From the NCBI RefSeq assembly GCF_003985125.1, contig NZ_ML133587.1, positions 25,426-89,425 of the forward strand: a DNA stretch of 64,000 bases. Direction: 5' to 3'. Under the pieces are notes generated by a model. That model searched no databases. It saw only the letters and a list, made by a program, of their open reading frames with translations, and had not been told where the DNA came from. The stretch is from Rhizobium phaseoli (GTDB lineage Bacteria; Pseudomonadota; Alphaproteobacteria; Rhizobiales; Rhizobiaceae). Shown one piece after another: positions 27,236 to 35,575 of this stretch. Numbering within the stretch: position 1 is the first letter of the stretch; each line of letters starts with the position of its first letter. The translations under genes and the position numbers were made by a program.

Positions 27236-27813
27236 GAGTTCTCGTCCTTCACTCGCATCCGGTCGAGGAAAGCTACGGCAAGGCGCTTTACAAACAAACG
27301 CTGGAAAGCCTTCGCAAAGCCGGTCACGAGGTGGATGCCTGCGATCTCTATGCCGAGGAATTCGATCCCGTTCTCTCACGCCACGACCGGCTCGCCTATC
27401 ACCACTATCCCGGCAATACCGCGCTGGTGAAGCCCTATGTCGATCGGCTGAAACAGGCCGAAGGGCTGGTGCTGGTGACGCCTGTCTGGAATTTTGGGTT
27501 CCCGGCAATCCTCAAAGGCTATTTCGATCGCGTCTGGCTCCCGGGCGTCTCTTTTGAACTTGTCGACGGCAAGGTGGAATCTAGGCTACGCCATATCACG
27601 AAGCTCGCCGCCGTACTGACCTACGGAGCAACCCCATTCCGCGCCTTCGTGGCCGGTAATCCACCGAAGAGGATCGTCAAGCGCGTGCTGCGAGCGCAGA
27701 TCAATCCACTGCGGCCGGTCACCTTCCTTGCCCATTACGACATGAACAATTGCACGCCTGAAACGCGGGCCCGGTTTCTGGAAAAGGTGCAGATGGCGAT
27801 GGAACGGTTCTGA
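27232..27813 (+). CDS. NAD(P)H oxidoreductase, flavodoxin-fold (Flavodoxin_2 family)
   Basis: A 193-residue protein of the KefF/MdaB/NQO1 family. It begins with the FMN/FAD phosphate-binding motif (VLVLHSHPVEESYGKAL) and has the TPVWNFGFPAILKGYFDRVW signature. It would transfer hydride from NAD(P)H to a quinone or flavin. As last gene of the LysR-controlled operon it may recycle a cofactor for the FAD oxidase. It overlaps that gene by 4 bp. Confidence 0.88.
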   Translation: MRVLVLHSHPVEESYGKALYKQTLESLRKAGHEVDACDLYAEEFDPVLSRHDRLAYHHYPGNTALVKPYVDRLKQAEGLVLVTPVWNFGFPAILKGYFDRVWLPGVSFELVDGKVESRLRHITKLAAVLTYGATPFRAFVAGNPPKRIVKRVLRAQINPLRPVTFLAHYDMNNCTPETRARFLEKVQMAMERF

Positions 27814-27822
27814 AACGCGTCA

Positions 27823-28212
27823 TCACAATATTTTGGCGGCGGTGACCTCGACTTCGACGAGGAATTCCGGCCGGGTGAACCCGCCGACGATGATCAACGT
27901 CGAAACCGGCTTCGGATCGAGCGTATAGCGATCGCGCACCGCCATATAGGCCGGAAAATCTTCACGCTTCGTCACGAACCCGGAAATGCGGATGACGTCC
28001 GCAAAACTCATCTGCGCATCCGCAAGAATGGCCTTGATCGCTTCGAAACAAAGCTCGGCCTGCGCGCTGATATCTTCCGGCACCTTCTCGTCTAGACCGA
28101 TGCCGAGCTGGCCCGAGACGACGAGTAGCGAAGCGCCCGGCGGCACGAGCAGCCCGTGATTGTAATTTCCAAATGGACGGCGGACGGACGGCGGATTGAA
28201 AATCTTCTTCAT
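27823..28212 (-). CDS. Rid family protein (YjgF/UK114)
   Basis: A 129-residue Rid-fold protein with the family trimer pattern (VVSGQLGIGLDEKVPEDISA, then the C-terminal VEVEVTAAK). The position equivalent to the imine-hydrolysing Arg105 of RidA appears to be Val in KPVSTLIIVGG, so it is not a canonical RidA and belongs to another Rid subfamily. ATG 28212 is preferred because the fold begins there; longer in-frame starts add a non-homologous extension. Such Rid proteins are frequent beside catabolic amidases and deaminases of pyrimidine and ureide pathways. Confidence 0.82.
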   Translation of the reverse strand: MKKIFNPPSVRRPFGNYNHGLLVPPGASLLVVSGQLGIGLDEKVPEDISAQAELCFEAIKAILADAQMSFADVIRISGFVTKREDFPAYMAVRDRYTLDPKPVSTLIIVGGFTRPEFLVEVEVTAAKIL

Positions 28213-28327
28213 CGGGACTTCCTGCTGAAGCGGAACACGACGCATCGTTCCATCTGATTGAATAACAAGGACAGGAAAGGATGCATAGCGCGGTTTCCCC
28301 CAGCTCCTGGGCAACCCCTGTCCGACT

Positions 28328-29041
28328 TCAGGCGCCGTGCTCTTTCCGCTCGGCGGCCGCAAAGACGGCGCTGGCGTCGCTGACGATTTCCACATGCGCA
28401 TAGGCCGCGCGCGCGGCCGCCGCGCCATCCGCCCGCATGATCGCCGTCACGATCACGTCATGCTCGTCATAGGATTTCGCCAGCCGGCCGGACAGCCGGA
28501 ACTGCGCGCGGCGAAAAGGTGCAAGCCGAGCCCTGCTCTGCGTTACCAGCTCATAGACGTGTTCGTTGTGCGCACCGCGATAGAGCCGGCTGTGAAATTC
28601 GGTGTTATAGGCAGCATATTCTTCGTCAGCGCCCTGACGCACGAGCCGGGCCGAGGCGCGATGCTCGATTTCCAACAGGCGCCGTTCCTCGATCGTCATC
28701 CGCTCGGCGGAAAGCCGCGCGCAAATGCCCTCGAGCTCCGCCATCGCCTCGAACATGGAATGCAGATAGGTTTCCGTCACATTGGTGACGACGGCGCTAC
28801 GGTTCGGTTCGCGCTCGACAAGCCCCATCGCTCCGAGTTCCCGGAGCGCCTCGCGTACCGGAGTACGGGACACTTCGAAACGGGCAGCCAGCGAAATTTC
28901 GTCCAGCTTGTCACCCGGCAGCATCTGCCCGGTCACGATCATGTCGGCGATTGCCCGCACCATCTGCTCGACGGTCGTTCCTGCCCGGATGATCTCCCTG
29001 CGCCGGCTCTGCTTCGATGCGTCACTCTGGTCCTTGGTCAT
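28328..29041 (-). CDS. GntR-family regulator (FCD type) of the biuret/BMP operon
   Basis: A 237-residue GntR regulator. The winged helix-turn-helix lies at about 25-95 (DKLDEISLAARFEVSRTPVR, then EALRELG) and the all-helical FCD effector domain at about 105-225, with metal-ligand-like His residues (NTEFHSRLYRGAHNEHVYE). It is divergent from the BMP importer operon. The motif TTGCATACACTT or its core occurs three times between the two genes, one copy directly in front of its own start, which suggests autoregulation and control of the operon. Confidence 0.9.
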   Translation of the reverse strand: MTKDQSDASKQSRRREIIRAGTTVEQMVRAIADMIVTGQMLPGDKLDEISLAARFEVSRTPVREALRELGAMGLVEREPNRSAVVTNVTETYLHSMFEAMAELEGICARLSAERMTIEERRLLEIEHRASARLVRQGADEEYAAYNTEFHSRLYRGAHNEHVYELVTQSRARLAPFRRAQFRLSGRLAKSYDEHDVIVTAIMRADGAAAARAAYAHVEIVSDASAVFAAAERKEHGA

Positions 29042-29043
29042 GC

Positions 29044-29306
29044 TGCATACACATGCATTGTCGGCGATGCAAAGTCAAACGTGGAAACAATTCCTTGTTT
29101 TCATTTGAACAATTTAATTCCTCCCCATCTGGAAACAAGGTTCCGTTCTTTAGAATGCAGAACCTTCGCCAACTTTATAGGCTTTGCATAAATTTTATAC
29201 TTTAAACCGTTCAAATTGCATACACTTACGACACCCATCAGACGGCTTCAAAATTCCTATCGTGAAATCAAATATTTAATATTTGGCACGTCCATTGCAT
29301 ACACTT
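29044..29306. promoter_or_regulatory. Three GntR-type operator motifs (TGCATACAC)
   Basis: TGCATACAC is at 29044-29052, within the perfect inverted repeat TGCAT-N4-ATGCA (29044-29057). TTGCATACACTT is repeated exactly at 29216-29227 and 29295-29306, 79 bases apart. The last copy overlaps the -12 element of the sigma54 promoter, a layout suited to repression. The rest of 29042-29352 is AT-rich with no gene. Confidence 0.65.
29283..29299 (+). promoter_or_regulatory. Sigma54 (RpoN) promoter of the BMP importer/biuret operon
   Basis: TTGGCACGTCCATTGCA is a near-perfect match to YTGGCACG-N4-TTGCW, with 10 bases between GG (29285-29286) and GC (29297-29298). Transcription would begin near 29310, about 43 bases before the first start codon. 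It implies nitrogen-responsive expression of a biuret-using operon. Confidence 0.78.
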
Positions 29307-29352
29307 CCCCGTAACCAATGAACCGGCAGAACCGCCATAAGGGAGCATTCCA

Positions 29353-30480
29353 ATGACCAAACTCCTTTCCATGAACCGCCGCAATTTTCTTCAGGCTTCT
29401 GCCGCTGCTGCCCTTGTCGGCGCCGCACCCGGCCTCCTCTCCTCGCGCGCCCTTGCCCAGAGCGCCCTTACCGTCGGCTTCATCTATGTCGGTCCGAAGG
29501 ACGACTATGGCTACAACCAGGCGCATGCCGAGGGTGCAGCCGCCGTCAAGGCGCTGCCCGGCGTCATCGTCGTTGAGGAAGAGAACGTGCCGGAGACGGT
29601 GGACGTCCAGAAGACGATGGAATCGATGATCAACCTCGATGGCGCGGCTCTGCTTTTCCCGACCTCCTTCGGCTATTTCGATCCGCACATGCTGGCGATG
29701 GCCGCCAAATATCCCGATACCCAGTTCCGCCATTGCGGCGGCCTCTGGCAGGAGGGCAAGCACCCGGCCAATACCGGCTCTTATTTCGGTTACATCTTTC
29801 AGGGCCAGTATCTGAACGGCATCGCCGCCGGCCATACGACGAAAAGCAAGAAGATCGGCTTCGTCGCCGCCAAGCCGATCCCGCAGGTGCTGCAGAACAT
29901 CAATGCCTTCCTGCTCGGTGCACGCACCGTCGATCCGACGATTACCTGCCAGGTGATCTTCACCGGCGAATGGTCGCTCGCCGTCAAGGAAGCCGAAGCC
30001 ACCAACGCATTGGTCGATCAAGGCGCCGATGTCATCACCTGCCATGTCGACAGCCCGAAGGTCGTGGTCGAGACGGCCGCCGGCCGCGGCGCCTTCGTCT
30101 GCGGCTATCACGCCAACCAGAGCCCGCTCGCCCCCGAGAAATACCTGACCGGCGCCGAATGGGCCTGGGGCAATGTCTACAGCGATTTCGTCAAGAAGGC
30201 GCAGGCCGGCGAAAAGCTCGGCAACTTCGTGCGCGGCGGCCTGAAGGACGGGTTCGTCAAGATGAGCGCACTCGGTCCTGGTGTTTCCGACGGTGGCCGC
30301 AAGGCTTTCGAGGCCACCCATGCCGAGATGATGAAGGGCGGCTTCTCGGTCTTCAAGGGACCGCTCAAGGACAACAAGGGCAGCACGGTCGTGACCGCCG
30401 ACAAGAGCTACGCCGAAGACGCGATCGAACTCGAAAGCATGAACTACCTGGTCGAGGGTGTTGTCGGGTCCACGGCGTAA
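29353..30480 (+). CDS. BMP-family ABC transporter binding protein with Tat signal
   Basis: A 375-residue basic-membrane-protein (BMP/PnrA-like) binding protein. It begins with a twin-arginine signal (MNRRNFLQASAAAALVG) and a cleavage site near LAQS. Mature motifs include FIYVGPKDDYGYNQAHAEG and AMAAKYPDTQFRHCGG. BMP proteins usually bind nucleosides or related nitrogen compounds. Here the operon encodes biuret hydrolase, so a ureide such as biuret or a longer homologue is a plausible ligand. GGGAG precedes the ATG by 8 bases. Confidence 0.88.
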   Translation: MTKLLSMNRRNFLQASAAAALVGAAPGLLSSRALAQSALTVGFIYVGPKDDYGYNQAHAEGAAAVKALPGVIVVEEENVPETVDVQKTMESMINLDGAALLFPTSFGYFDPHMLAMAAKYPDTQFRHCGGLWQEGKHPANTGSYFGYIFQGQYLNGIAAGHTTKSKKIGFVAAKPIPQVLQNINAFLLGARTVDPTITCQVIFTGEWSLAVKEAEATNALVDQGADVITCHVDSPKVVVETAAGRGAFVCGYHANQSPLAPEKYLTGAEWAWGNVYSDFVKKAQAGEKLGNFVRGGLKDGFVKMSALGPGVSDGGRKAFEATHAEMMKGGFSVFKGPLKDNKGSTVVTADKSYAEDAIELESMNYLVEGVVGSTA

Positions 30481-30500
30481 ACCGCGAAGGGAGAAGCGCC

Positions 30501-31628
30501 ATGACCGTCCAGGCCAACGATCCCGCAATATCCATCGCCGAAACCCCGGCTTCGCTGCGCCACATCCTCGAATGGATCGCGCGAAAAGCCGAACCTCTTC
30601 TCATCGGCCTTGCCGCCATCCTGATCGGTCTTGCGCTCTTCTCCCTGTTCATCCTGGCGATCGGCAAATCGCCGGCAGTGCTTTTTGGGCTCATGTATAC
30701 CGGCAGCTTCGGCAGCTGGTTTTCGGTGCAGAACAGCTTAAGCCGTGCCGCACCCCTGCTCCTGACGGCACTCTGCGTCGCCCTGCCCGCCCGCCTCGGC
30801 CTCGTCATCATCGGCGGGGAAGGAGCGGTCGTGCTGGGCGGCGTTGCCGCCGCGGCCATGGCCATGCCGCTCGCGGGTTCGGCGCCGGTCTTGCTGACGC
30901 TCATTCTCATGGGAATTGCCGCGATGGCGGTCGGCGGCATCTGGATCGGCCTTGCCGGTTTCCTGCGCCATTACCGCGGCGTCAACGAGACCATCTCGTC
31001 GCTGCTGCTCTCCTATATCGCCATCGCCTTGATGAACCAGTTCGTCGAAGGGCCGCTGCGCGATCCTGCAAGCCTCAACAAGCCGTCAACCAAACCGCTG
31101 CCGGCCGACTACATGCTCGGCAACATCCCCGGCATGGACGTGCATTGGGGCCTTGTCATCGGCGTTGTCGCCTGCATTCTCTCCTGGATTCTGATCGAAG
31201 TGACGAGCTACGGCTTTGCCGCCCGTATTGCCGGCGGCAATGTGCGCGCGGCACAGATTCAAGGATTGCCCGTGGGTCGGCTGATCGCCGGCTTCACCGC
31301 GATCGCCGGCAGCTTCGCCGGACTTGCCGGCATGATCGAGGTCGCAGCCGTCCAGGGCAGCGCTAATGCTTCGCTCGCCGCCGGCTACGGCTATACCGGC
31401 ATCCTCGTCGCCTTCCTTGCACGCCACAATCCGCTGGCGATCATTCCGGTCGCGATCCTGCTCGGCGGCATCGACGCCTCGGGCGGCCTGATCCAGCGCC
31501 GCATGGGCCTGCCCGATGCCACGGTGCTGGTGCTGCAAGGCATGCTCTTCCTCGTCATCCTCTTCTGCGAGACCTTCTACGGCCGCTTCAAGATATTCAA
31601 TCCCGACCTCTGGAAAAGGAGCCTCTGA
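30501..31628 (+). CDS. ABC transporter permease, BMP/nucleoside type (first)
   Basis: A 375-residue permease of the BPD_transp_2 (branched-chain/ribose/nucleoside) class with about ten hydrophobic segments. It carries the conserved VNETISSLLLSYIAIALMNQ stretch of nucleoside-type permeases and GYGYTGILVAFLARHNPLAI. It starts 20 bp after the binding-protein gene behind AAGGGAGAAG and overlaps the second permease by one base (TGATG). Confidence 0.9.
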   Translation: MTVQANDPAISIAETPASLRHILEWIARKAEPLLIGLAAILIGLALFSLFILAIGKSPAVLFGLMYTGSFGSWFSVQNSLSRAAPLLLTALCVALPARLGLVIIGGEGAVVLGGVAAAAMAMPLAGSAPVLLTLILMGIAAMAVGGIWIGLAGFLRHYRGVNETISSLLLSYIAIALMNQFVEGPLRDPASLNKPSTKPLPADYMLGNIPGMDVHWGLVIGVVACILSWILIEVTSYGFAARIAGGNVRAAQIQGLPVGRLIAGFTAIAGSFAGLAGMIEVAAVQGSANASLAAGYGYTGILVAFLARHNPLAIIPVAILLGGIDASGGLIQRRMGLPDATVLVLQGMLFLVILFCETFYGRFKIFNPDLWKRSL

Positions 31629-32554
31629 TGGAAGAGACCGGCATCGGCGCCTGGGGCGTGCCCCTCGCCATCCTTGCAGGCGCCATCCGCGTGTCCACCC
31701 CCTTCATCTTCGTCAGCCTGGGAGAGACGATCACCGAGCGCTCCGGCCGTATCAATCTCGGCCTCGAAGGCACGCTCGTCTTCGGCGCGATGACGGCCTA
31801 TGCCGTCGCCGTGATGAGCAATTCCCCCTGGCTTGGCGTGCTTGCGGCCATGGCGACAGGCGCGATCTTCGGCCTCGTCCATGGCTGGATCTGCAAATGG
31901 CCGAAGGTCAACGATATCGCGATCGGCATCGCCATGATGCAGTTCGGCCTGGGGCTCGCCTTCTTTTTCGGCAAGCCGTTCATTCAGCCGGCAGCGCCGC
32001 ATCTACCGGCAATTCCACTCGGCTTCTGGTCCAGCCTGCCGCAAATCCAGGCGGCGTTGAACATCAACGTGCTGTTCCTCCTCGGAGCCGCCCTCGCCTT
32101 CGTCCTCTGGTGGGCGTTCAGGAATACCCGCGTCGGTCTCGTCCTGCGCGTCGTCGGCGACAGTACGGATGCAGCGCGGGCAATGGGCATCGATCCGGAT
32201 CACGTGCGACTGCTCGCCACCGCCGTCGGCGGTTCGCTGGCGGCGATCGGCGGCGCCTATCTGTCGCTCTATTATCCCGGCTCCTGGAACGAGGGCATTT
32301 CCTCCGGTCAAGGCCTGATGGCCGTGGCCCTCGTCATCTTCGCCAGATGGAATCCGATCGGCTGCTTCCTTGCCGCCCTGCTCTTCGGCGGCGCCGGCGC
32401 GCTCGGGCCGGCGCTGCAATCGGTCGGCGTGACCGAGGGGTATTATCTCTTCTACGCCGCACCCTACGTGCTGACCCTCGTCATCATGATCGCCACCTCC
32501 TCGCCCACCCGCTCACTATCGGGTGCGCCGGGCGCGCTGTCGCTGACGAAATGA
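31628..32554 (+). CDS. ABC transporter permease, BMP/nucleoside type (second)
   Basis: A 308-residue permease of the same class as its neighbour; nucleoside-type importers use such heterodimers. Family motifs are TPFIFVSLGETITERSGRIN near the N terminus (about 22-41), LGLEGTLVFGAM, and the coupling region VGLVLRVVGDSTDAARAMGI. The start shares an A with the preceding stop. Confidence 0.9.
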   Translation: MEETGIGAWGVPLAILAGAIRVSTPFIFVSLGETITERSGRINLGLEGTLVFGAMTAYAVAVMSNSPWLGVLAAMATGAIFGLVHGWICKWPKVNDIAIGIAMMQFGLGLAFFFGKPFIQPAAPHLPAIPLGFWSSLPQIQAALNINVLFLLGAALAFVLWWAFRNTRVGLVLRVVGDSTDAARAMGIDPDHVRLLATAVGGSLAAIGGAYLSLYYPGSWNEGISSGQGLMAVALVIFARWNPIGCFLAALLFGGAGALGPALQSVGVTEGYYLFYAAPYVLTLVIMIATSSPTRSLSGAPGALSLTK

Positions 32555-32568
32555 GAGAGGAGCAGCGC

Positions 32569-32646
32569 ATGTCCGGCACCGGCGCATCGGACCGATCGGA
32601 ACAGCCGCACCACCACCGCGACACCTTCAAACTCGCAGGCGATTAG
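32569..32646 (+). CDS. Possible 25-residue peptide between permease and biuH
   Basis: A very short frame, ATG to TAG, encodes 25 residues with a histidine-rich centre (EQPHHHRDTF). It sits in the 104-bp gap before biuH and has a strong, well-placed ribosome site (GAGAGAGGAG, about 6 bases upstream). It may be a leader peptide coupling translation into biuH, or a chance frame. No family is recognised. Confidence 0.35.
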   Translation: MSGTGASDRSEQPHHHRDTFKLAGD

Positions 32647-32658
32647 GAGACGAAGACG

Positions 32659-33360
32659 ATGGACGCCATGGTCGAAACCAAAGGACATTATATCGATGCG
32701 GACCCCTATGCCTGGCCGTATAACGGCGATCTGAGACCGGAGAACACGGCCCTCATCATCATCGACATGCAGACGGATTTCTGCGGCAAGGGCGGCTATG
32801 TCGATCACATGGGTTATGACCTGTCGCTCGTCCAGGCGCCGATCGAGCCGATCAAACGCGTGCTGGCCGCCATGCGCGCCAAGGGCTATCACATCATCCA
32901 CACGCGCGAGGGCCATCGGCCCGACCTTGCCGACCTGCCGGCCAACAAACGCTGGCGCTCGCAGCGGATCGGCGCCGGGATCGGCGATCCGGGTCCTTGC
33001 GGGCGTATCCTGACCCGCGGCGAACCCGGATGGGACATCATCCCCGAACTCTATCCGATCGAAGGCGAAACGATCATCGACAAGCCGGGCAAGGGTTCCT
33101 TCTGCGCCACCGACCTTGAATTGATCCTCAACCAGAAGCGCATCGCAAACATCATCCTGACCGGCATCACCACCGATGTCTGCGTCTCCACCACGATGCG
33201 CGAGGCCAATGACCGCGGTTTCGAATGCCTGCTGCTGGAAGATTGCTGCGGCGCGACCGATTACGGCAACCATCTTGCCGCCATCAAGATGGTGAAGATG
33301 CAGGGCGGCGTCTTCGGCTCTGTCTCCAATTCGCAAACGCTTGTGAGCCAGCTGCCATGA
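32659..33360 (+). CDS. biuH: Biuret hydrolase (isochorismatase-like cysteine hydrolase)
   Basis: A 233-residue cysteine hydrolase that converts biuret to allophanate and ammonia. The catalytic triad falls at D36 (IIIDMQTDF), K142 (IIDKPGKGS) and C175 (TTDVCVSTT), the same numbering as the structurally characterised R. leguminosarum BiuH, and the sequence reads nearly the same as that protein as I remember it. The product allophanate is consumed by AtzF, whose gene lies 13 kb upstream. It overlaps the downstream ATPase by 4 bp, embedding it within the importer operon. Confidence 0.93.
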   Translation: MDAMVETKGHYIDADPYAWPYNGDLRPENTALIIIDMQTDFCGKGGYVDHMGYDLSLVQAPIEPIKRVLAAMRAKGYHIIHTREGHRPDLADLPANKRWRSQRIGAGIGDPGPCGRILTRGEPGWDIIPELYPIEGETIIDKPGKGSFCATDLELILNQKRIANIILTGITTDVCVSTTMREANDRGFECLLLEDCCGATDYGNHLAAIKMVKMQGGVFGSVSNSQTLVSQLP

Positions 33361-34907
33361 GCACCGTCCGCGACACGCCTCTCCCGCACGCCGGTAAAGC
33401 CGTCGGCATCGATACGCTCGACATGACGATGCGCTTCGGCAGCTTCACGGCCCTCGACCGCGTCTCGATCAAGGTGCCCGCCGGCAGCTTCCATGCGCTT
33501 CTCGGCGAAAACGGCGCCGGCAAATCGACCCTCGTCAAATGCATCATGGGCTTCTACCACGCCACGGCGGGCGCGCTTTCCGTCGACAGCCGCGAAGTGG
33601 CCATCGCCTCACCCAAGGACGCCGCGATCTATGGCCTCGGCATGGTCTATCAGCACTTCACACTCGTCCCGTCGCTGACCGGCGCCGAAAACCTTGTCAT
33701 CAGCCGCGCCGAAGTGCCCGCCATCATCAACTGGGCGAAGGAGCGGACGGACCTTGCCGCCTTCATGGAGCGCATGCCGTTCAGGATCCCGCTGGACCGC
33801 CCCGTGAGCGAGCTTGCCGCCGGCGAGAAGCAGAAGCTGGAGATCGTCAAGCAGCTCTATCTCGGCCGCTCTTTTCTCGTTCTCGACGAACCGACCTCGG
33901 TGCTGACGCCTGCCGAAGCCGATGAGATGCTCGGTCTCATCAGGGGGATGACCGAGCGCGGCGAATTGACCGTGCTGATGATTTCGCACAAGTTCCACGA
34001 GGTGACGAAGTTCGCCGATGCCGTCTCGATCCTGCGGCGAGGCAGGCTGGTCGGCACCGGCAAGGTCGGCGATCTCTCGACATCGGATATGGCCGCGATG
34101 ATGATCGGCGACGTGAAGCTTGCCGAGCTCGACAGCCGTGTTCCCATCTCCGAAAACGCCAGGCCCGTCCTTGCGGTGGAACAGGTCAAGGCGCCGGACC
34201 GCTCTGGCCTCAAGACCATCGCGATCGATAATCTCATGGTCCGATCCGGCGAGATCGTCGGCATTGCCGGCATTTCAGGCAACGGTCAGAAGGAGCTGAC
34301 GGAAATTCTCGCCGGCCAGCGGCCGACCGACACCGGCCGCGTGAGCGTCAATGGCGAGGTCTATGGCGCGACGCGCTCCGAGACCCGCAGAAACAACGTC
34401 CGTTTCATCCCCGAGGAACCGCTGCAGAACGCCTGCGCCCCGCGCATGACGGTCAGCGAAAATCTCGCCTTCCGGACCTTCGACCTGAAGGCGGATGGCA
34501 AGGATGCGATCTGGCTGAACAAGGGCAAGATGAAAAAGCGGGCGGCGGCGCTGATTTCGGATTTCAAGGTGAAGACCGCCTCCTCATCCTCGCCGATCGC
34601 GGCACTTTCAGGCGGCAACGTGCAGCGCGCCGTGCTCGCCCGCGAACTGACCGGCGAAGTGGACCTGCTGATCGTCTCCAATCCCTGTTTCGGCCTCGAC
34701 TTCTCGGCTGTCGCCGAAATCCGGGCCCGCATCATGAAGGCCCGCAATTCCGGCACGGCCGTGCTGCTGCTGTCCGAAGATCTCGACGAACTGCTCGAGA
34801 TGTCCGACCGCATCATGGTCATTTCCGAAGGCAGGCTGGTCTACGAGACACCGGCGCGTGCGGCCGATATCGCCGTGATCGGCGCCCACATGGCGGGGCA
34901 TCATTGA
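33357..34907 (+). CDS. ABC transporter ATPase, tandem domains (BMP/nucleoside type)
   Basis: A 516-residue protein with two nucleotide-binding domains, as in ribose and nucleoside importers. The first domain has a canonical Walker A (GENGAGKST, about 46-54) and VYQHFTLVPSLTGAENL; its Walker B is FLVLDEPTSVL. The second has a degenerate Walker A (GISGNGQKE) and signature LSGGNVQRAVLARE, with CFGLDF in place of the usual Walker B end. This asymmetry is normal in the family. It works with the two permeases encoded upstream, although biuH lies between them. Confidence 0.92.
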   Translation: MSTVRDTPLPHAGKAVGIDTLDMTMRFGSFTALDRVSIKVPAGSFHALLGENGAGKSTLVKCIMGFYHATAGALSVDSREVAIASPKDAAIYGLGMVYQHFTLVPSLTGAENLVISRAEVPAIINWAKERTDLAAFMERMPFRIPLDRPVSELAAGEKQKLEIVKQLYLGRSFLVLDEPTSVLTPAEADEMLGLIRGMTERGELTVLMISHKFHEVTKFADAVSILRRGRLVGTGKVGDLSTSDMAAMMIGDVKLAELDSRVPISENARPVLAVEQVKAPDRSGLKTIAIDNLMVRSGEIVGIAGISGNGQKELTEILAGQRPTDTGRVSVNGEVYGATRSETRRNNVRFIPEEPLQNACAPRMTVSENLAFRTFDLKADGKDAIWLNKGKMKKRAAALISDFKVKTASSSSPIAALSGGNVQRAVLARELTGEVDLLIVSNPCFGLDFSAVAEIRARIMKARNSGTAVLLLSEDLDELLEMSDRIMVISEGRLVYETPARAADIAVIGAHMAGHH

Positions 34908-35575
34908 TGGCCGAGATCAAGGCAGAACCCTTCGCTTTCCCGGTAAAGCACGACCAGCTCGCCCTTATCGTCATCGATATGCAGCGCGATTTTGCCGAGC
35001 CCGGCGGCTTCGGCGCAAGCCTCGGCAACGACGTCAGCCGCATCGGCAGGATCGTCCCAGATGTCAAACGCCTGATCCAGGGCTTCCGCTATGCCGGGCT
35101 GCCGGTCATCCATACGATGGAATGCCACAGACCCGACCTTTCGGATCTGCCGCCGTCAAAACGCGACCGCGGCAATCCCATGCTCAGGATCGGCGACGAA
35201 GGCCCCATGGGCCGCATCCTCATAGCTGGCGAGCCGGGAACGGCGATCCTGCCGGAGCTTGCTCCGATCGATGGCGAAGTGGTCATCGAAAAGCCCGGCA
35301 AGGGCGCCTTCTATGCCACCGGACTCGCGGAGGCGCTGCAGCGAAAGGGCATCAGGCAACTGGTCTTTGCTGGCGTGACCACCGAGGTCTGCGTTCAGAC
35401 GACCATGCGCGAGGCGAACGACCGCGGCTATGAGTGCTTGCTCGCCGAGGAGGCGACGGAAAGCTACTTTCCCGAGTTCAAGGCCGCCGCCATCGCCATG
35501 ATCCGCGCCCAGGGCGCGATCGTCGGCTGGACCGCCCATGTCGACGACATTCTGGAAAGCATTGCCCATGCCTGA
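34907..35575 (+). CDS. Second isochorismatase-like cysteine hydrolase
   Basis: A 222-residue paralogue of BiuH with the complete Asp-Lys-Cys triad: Asp in IVIDMQRDF, Lys in VIEKPGKGAF and Cys in TTEVCVQTT. It shares the HRPDLxDLP and GRIL-GEPG segments with BiuH, so it probably acts on a related ureide. A triuret hydrolase (triuret to carboxybiuret, then biuret) is one attractive possibility because that enzyme belongs to the same family and feeds BiuH; an N-carbamoyl amide hydrolase is another. The true start is the ATG overlapping the ATPase stop. Confidence 0.85.
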   Translation: MAEIKAEPFAFPVKHDQLALIVIDMQRDFAEPGGFGASLGNDVSRIGRIVPDVKRLIQGFRYAGLPVIHTMECHRPDLSDLPPSKRDRGNPMLRIGDEGPMGRILIAGEPGTAILPELAPIDGEVVIEKPGKGAFYATGLAEALQRKGIRQLVFAGVTTEVCVQTTMREANDRGYECLLAEEATESYFPEFKAAAIAMIRAQGAIVGWTAHVDDILESIAHA

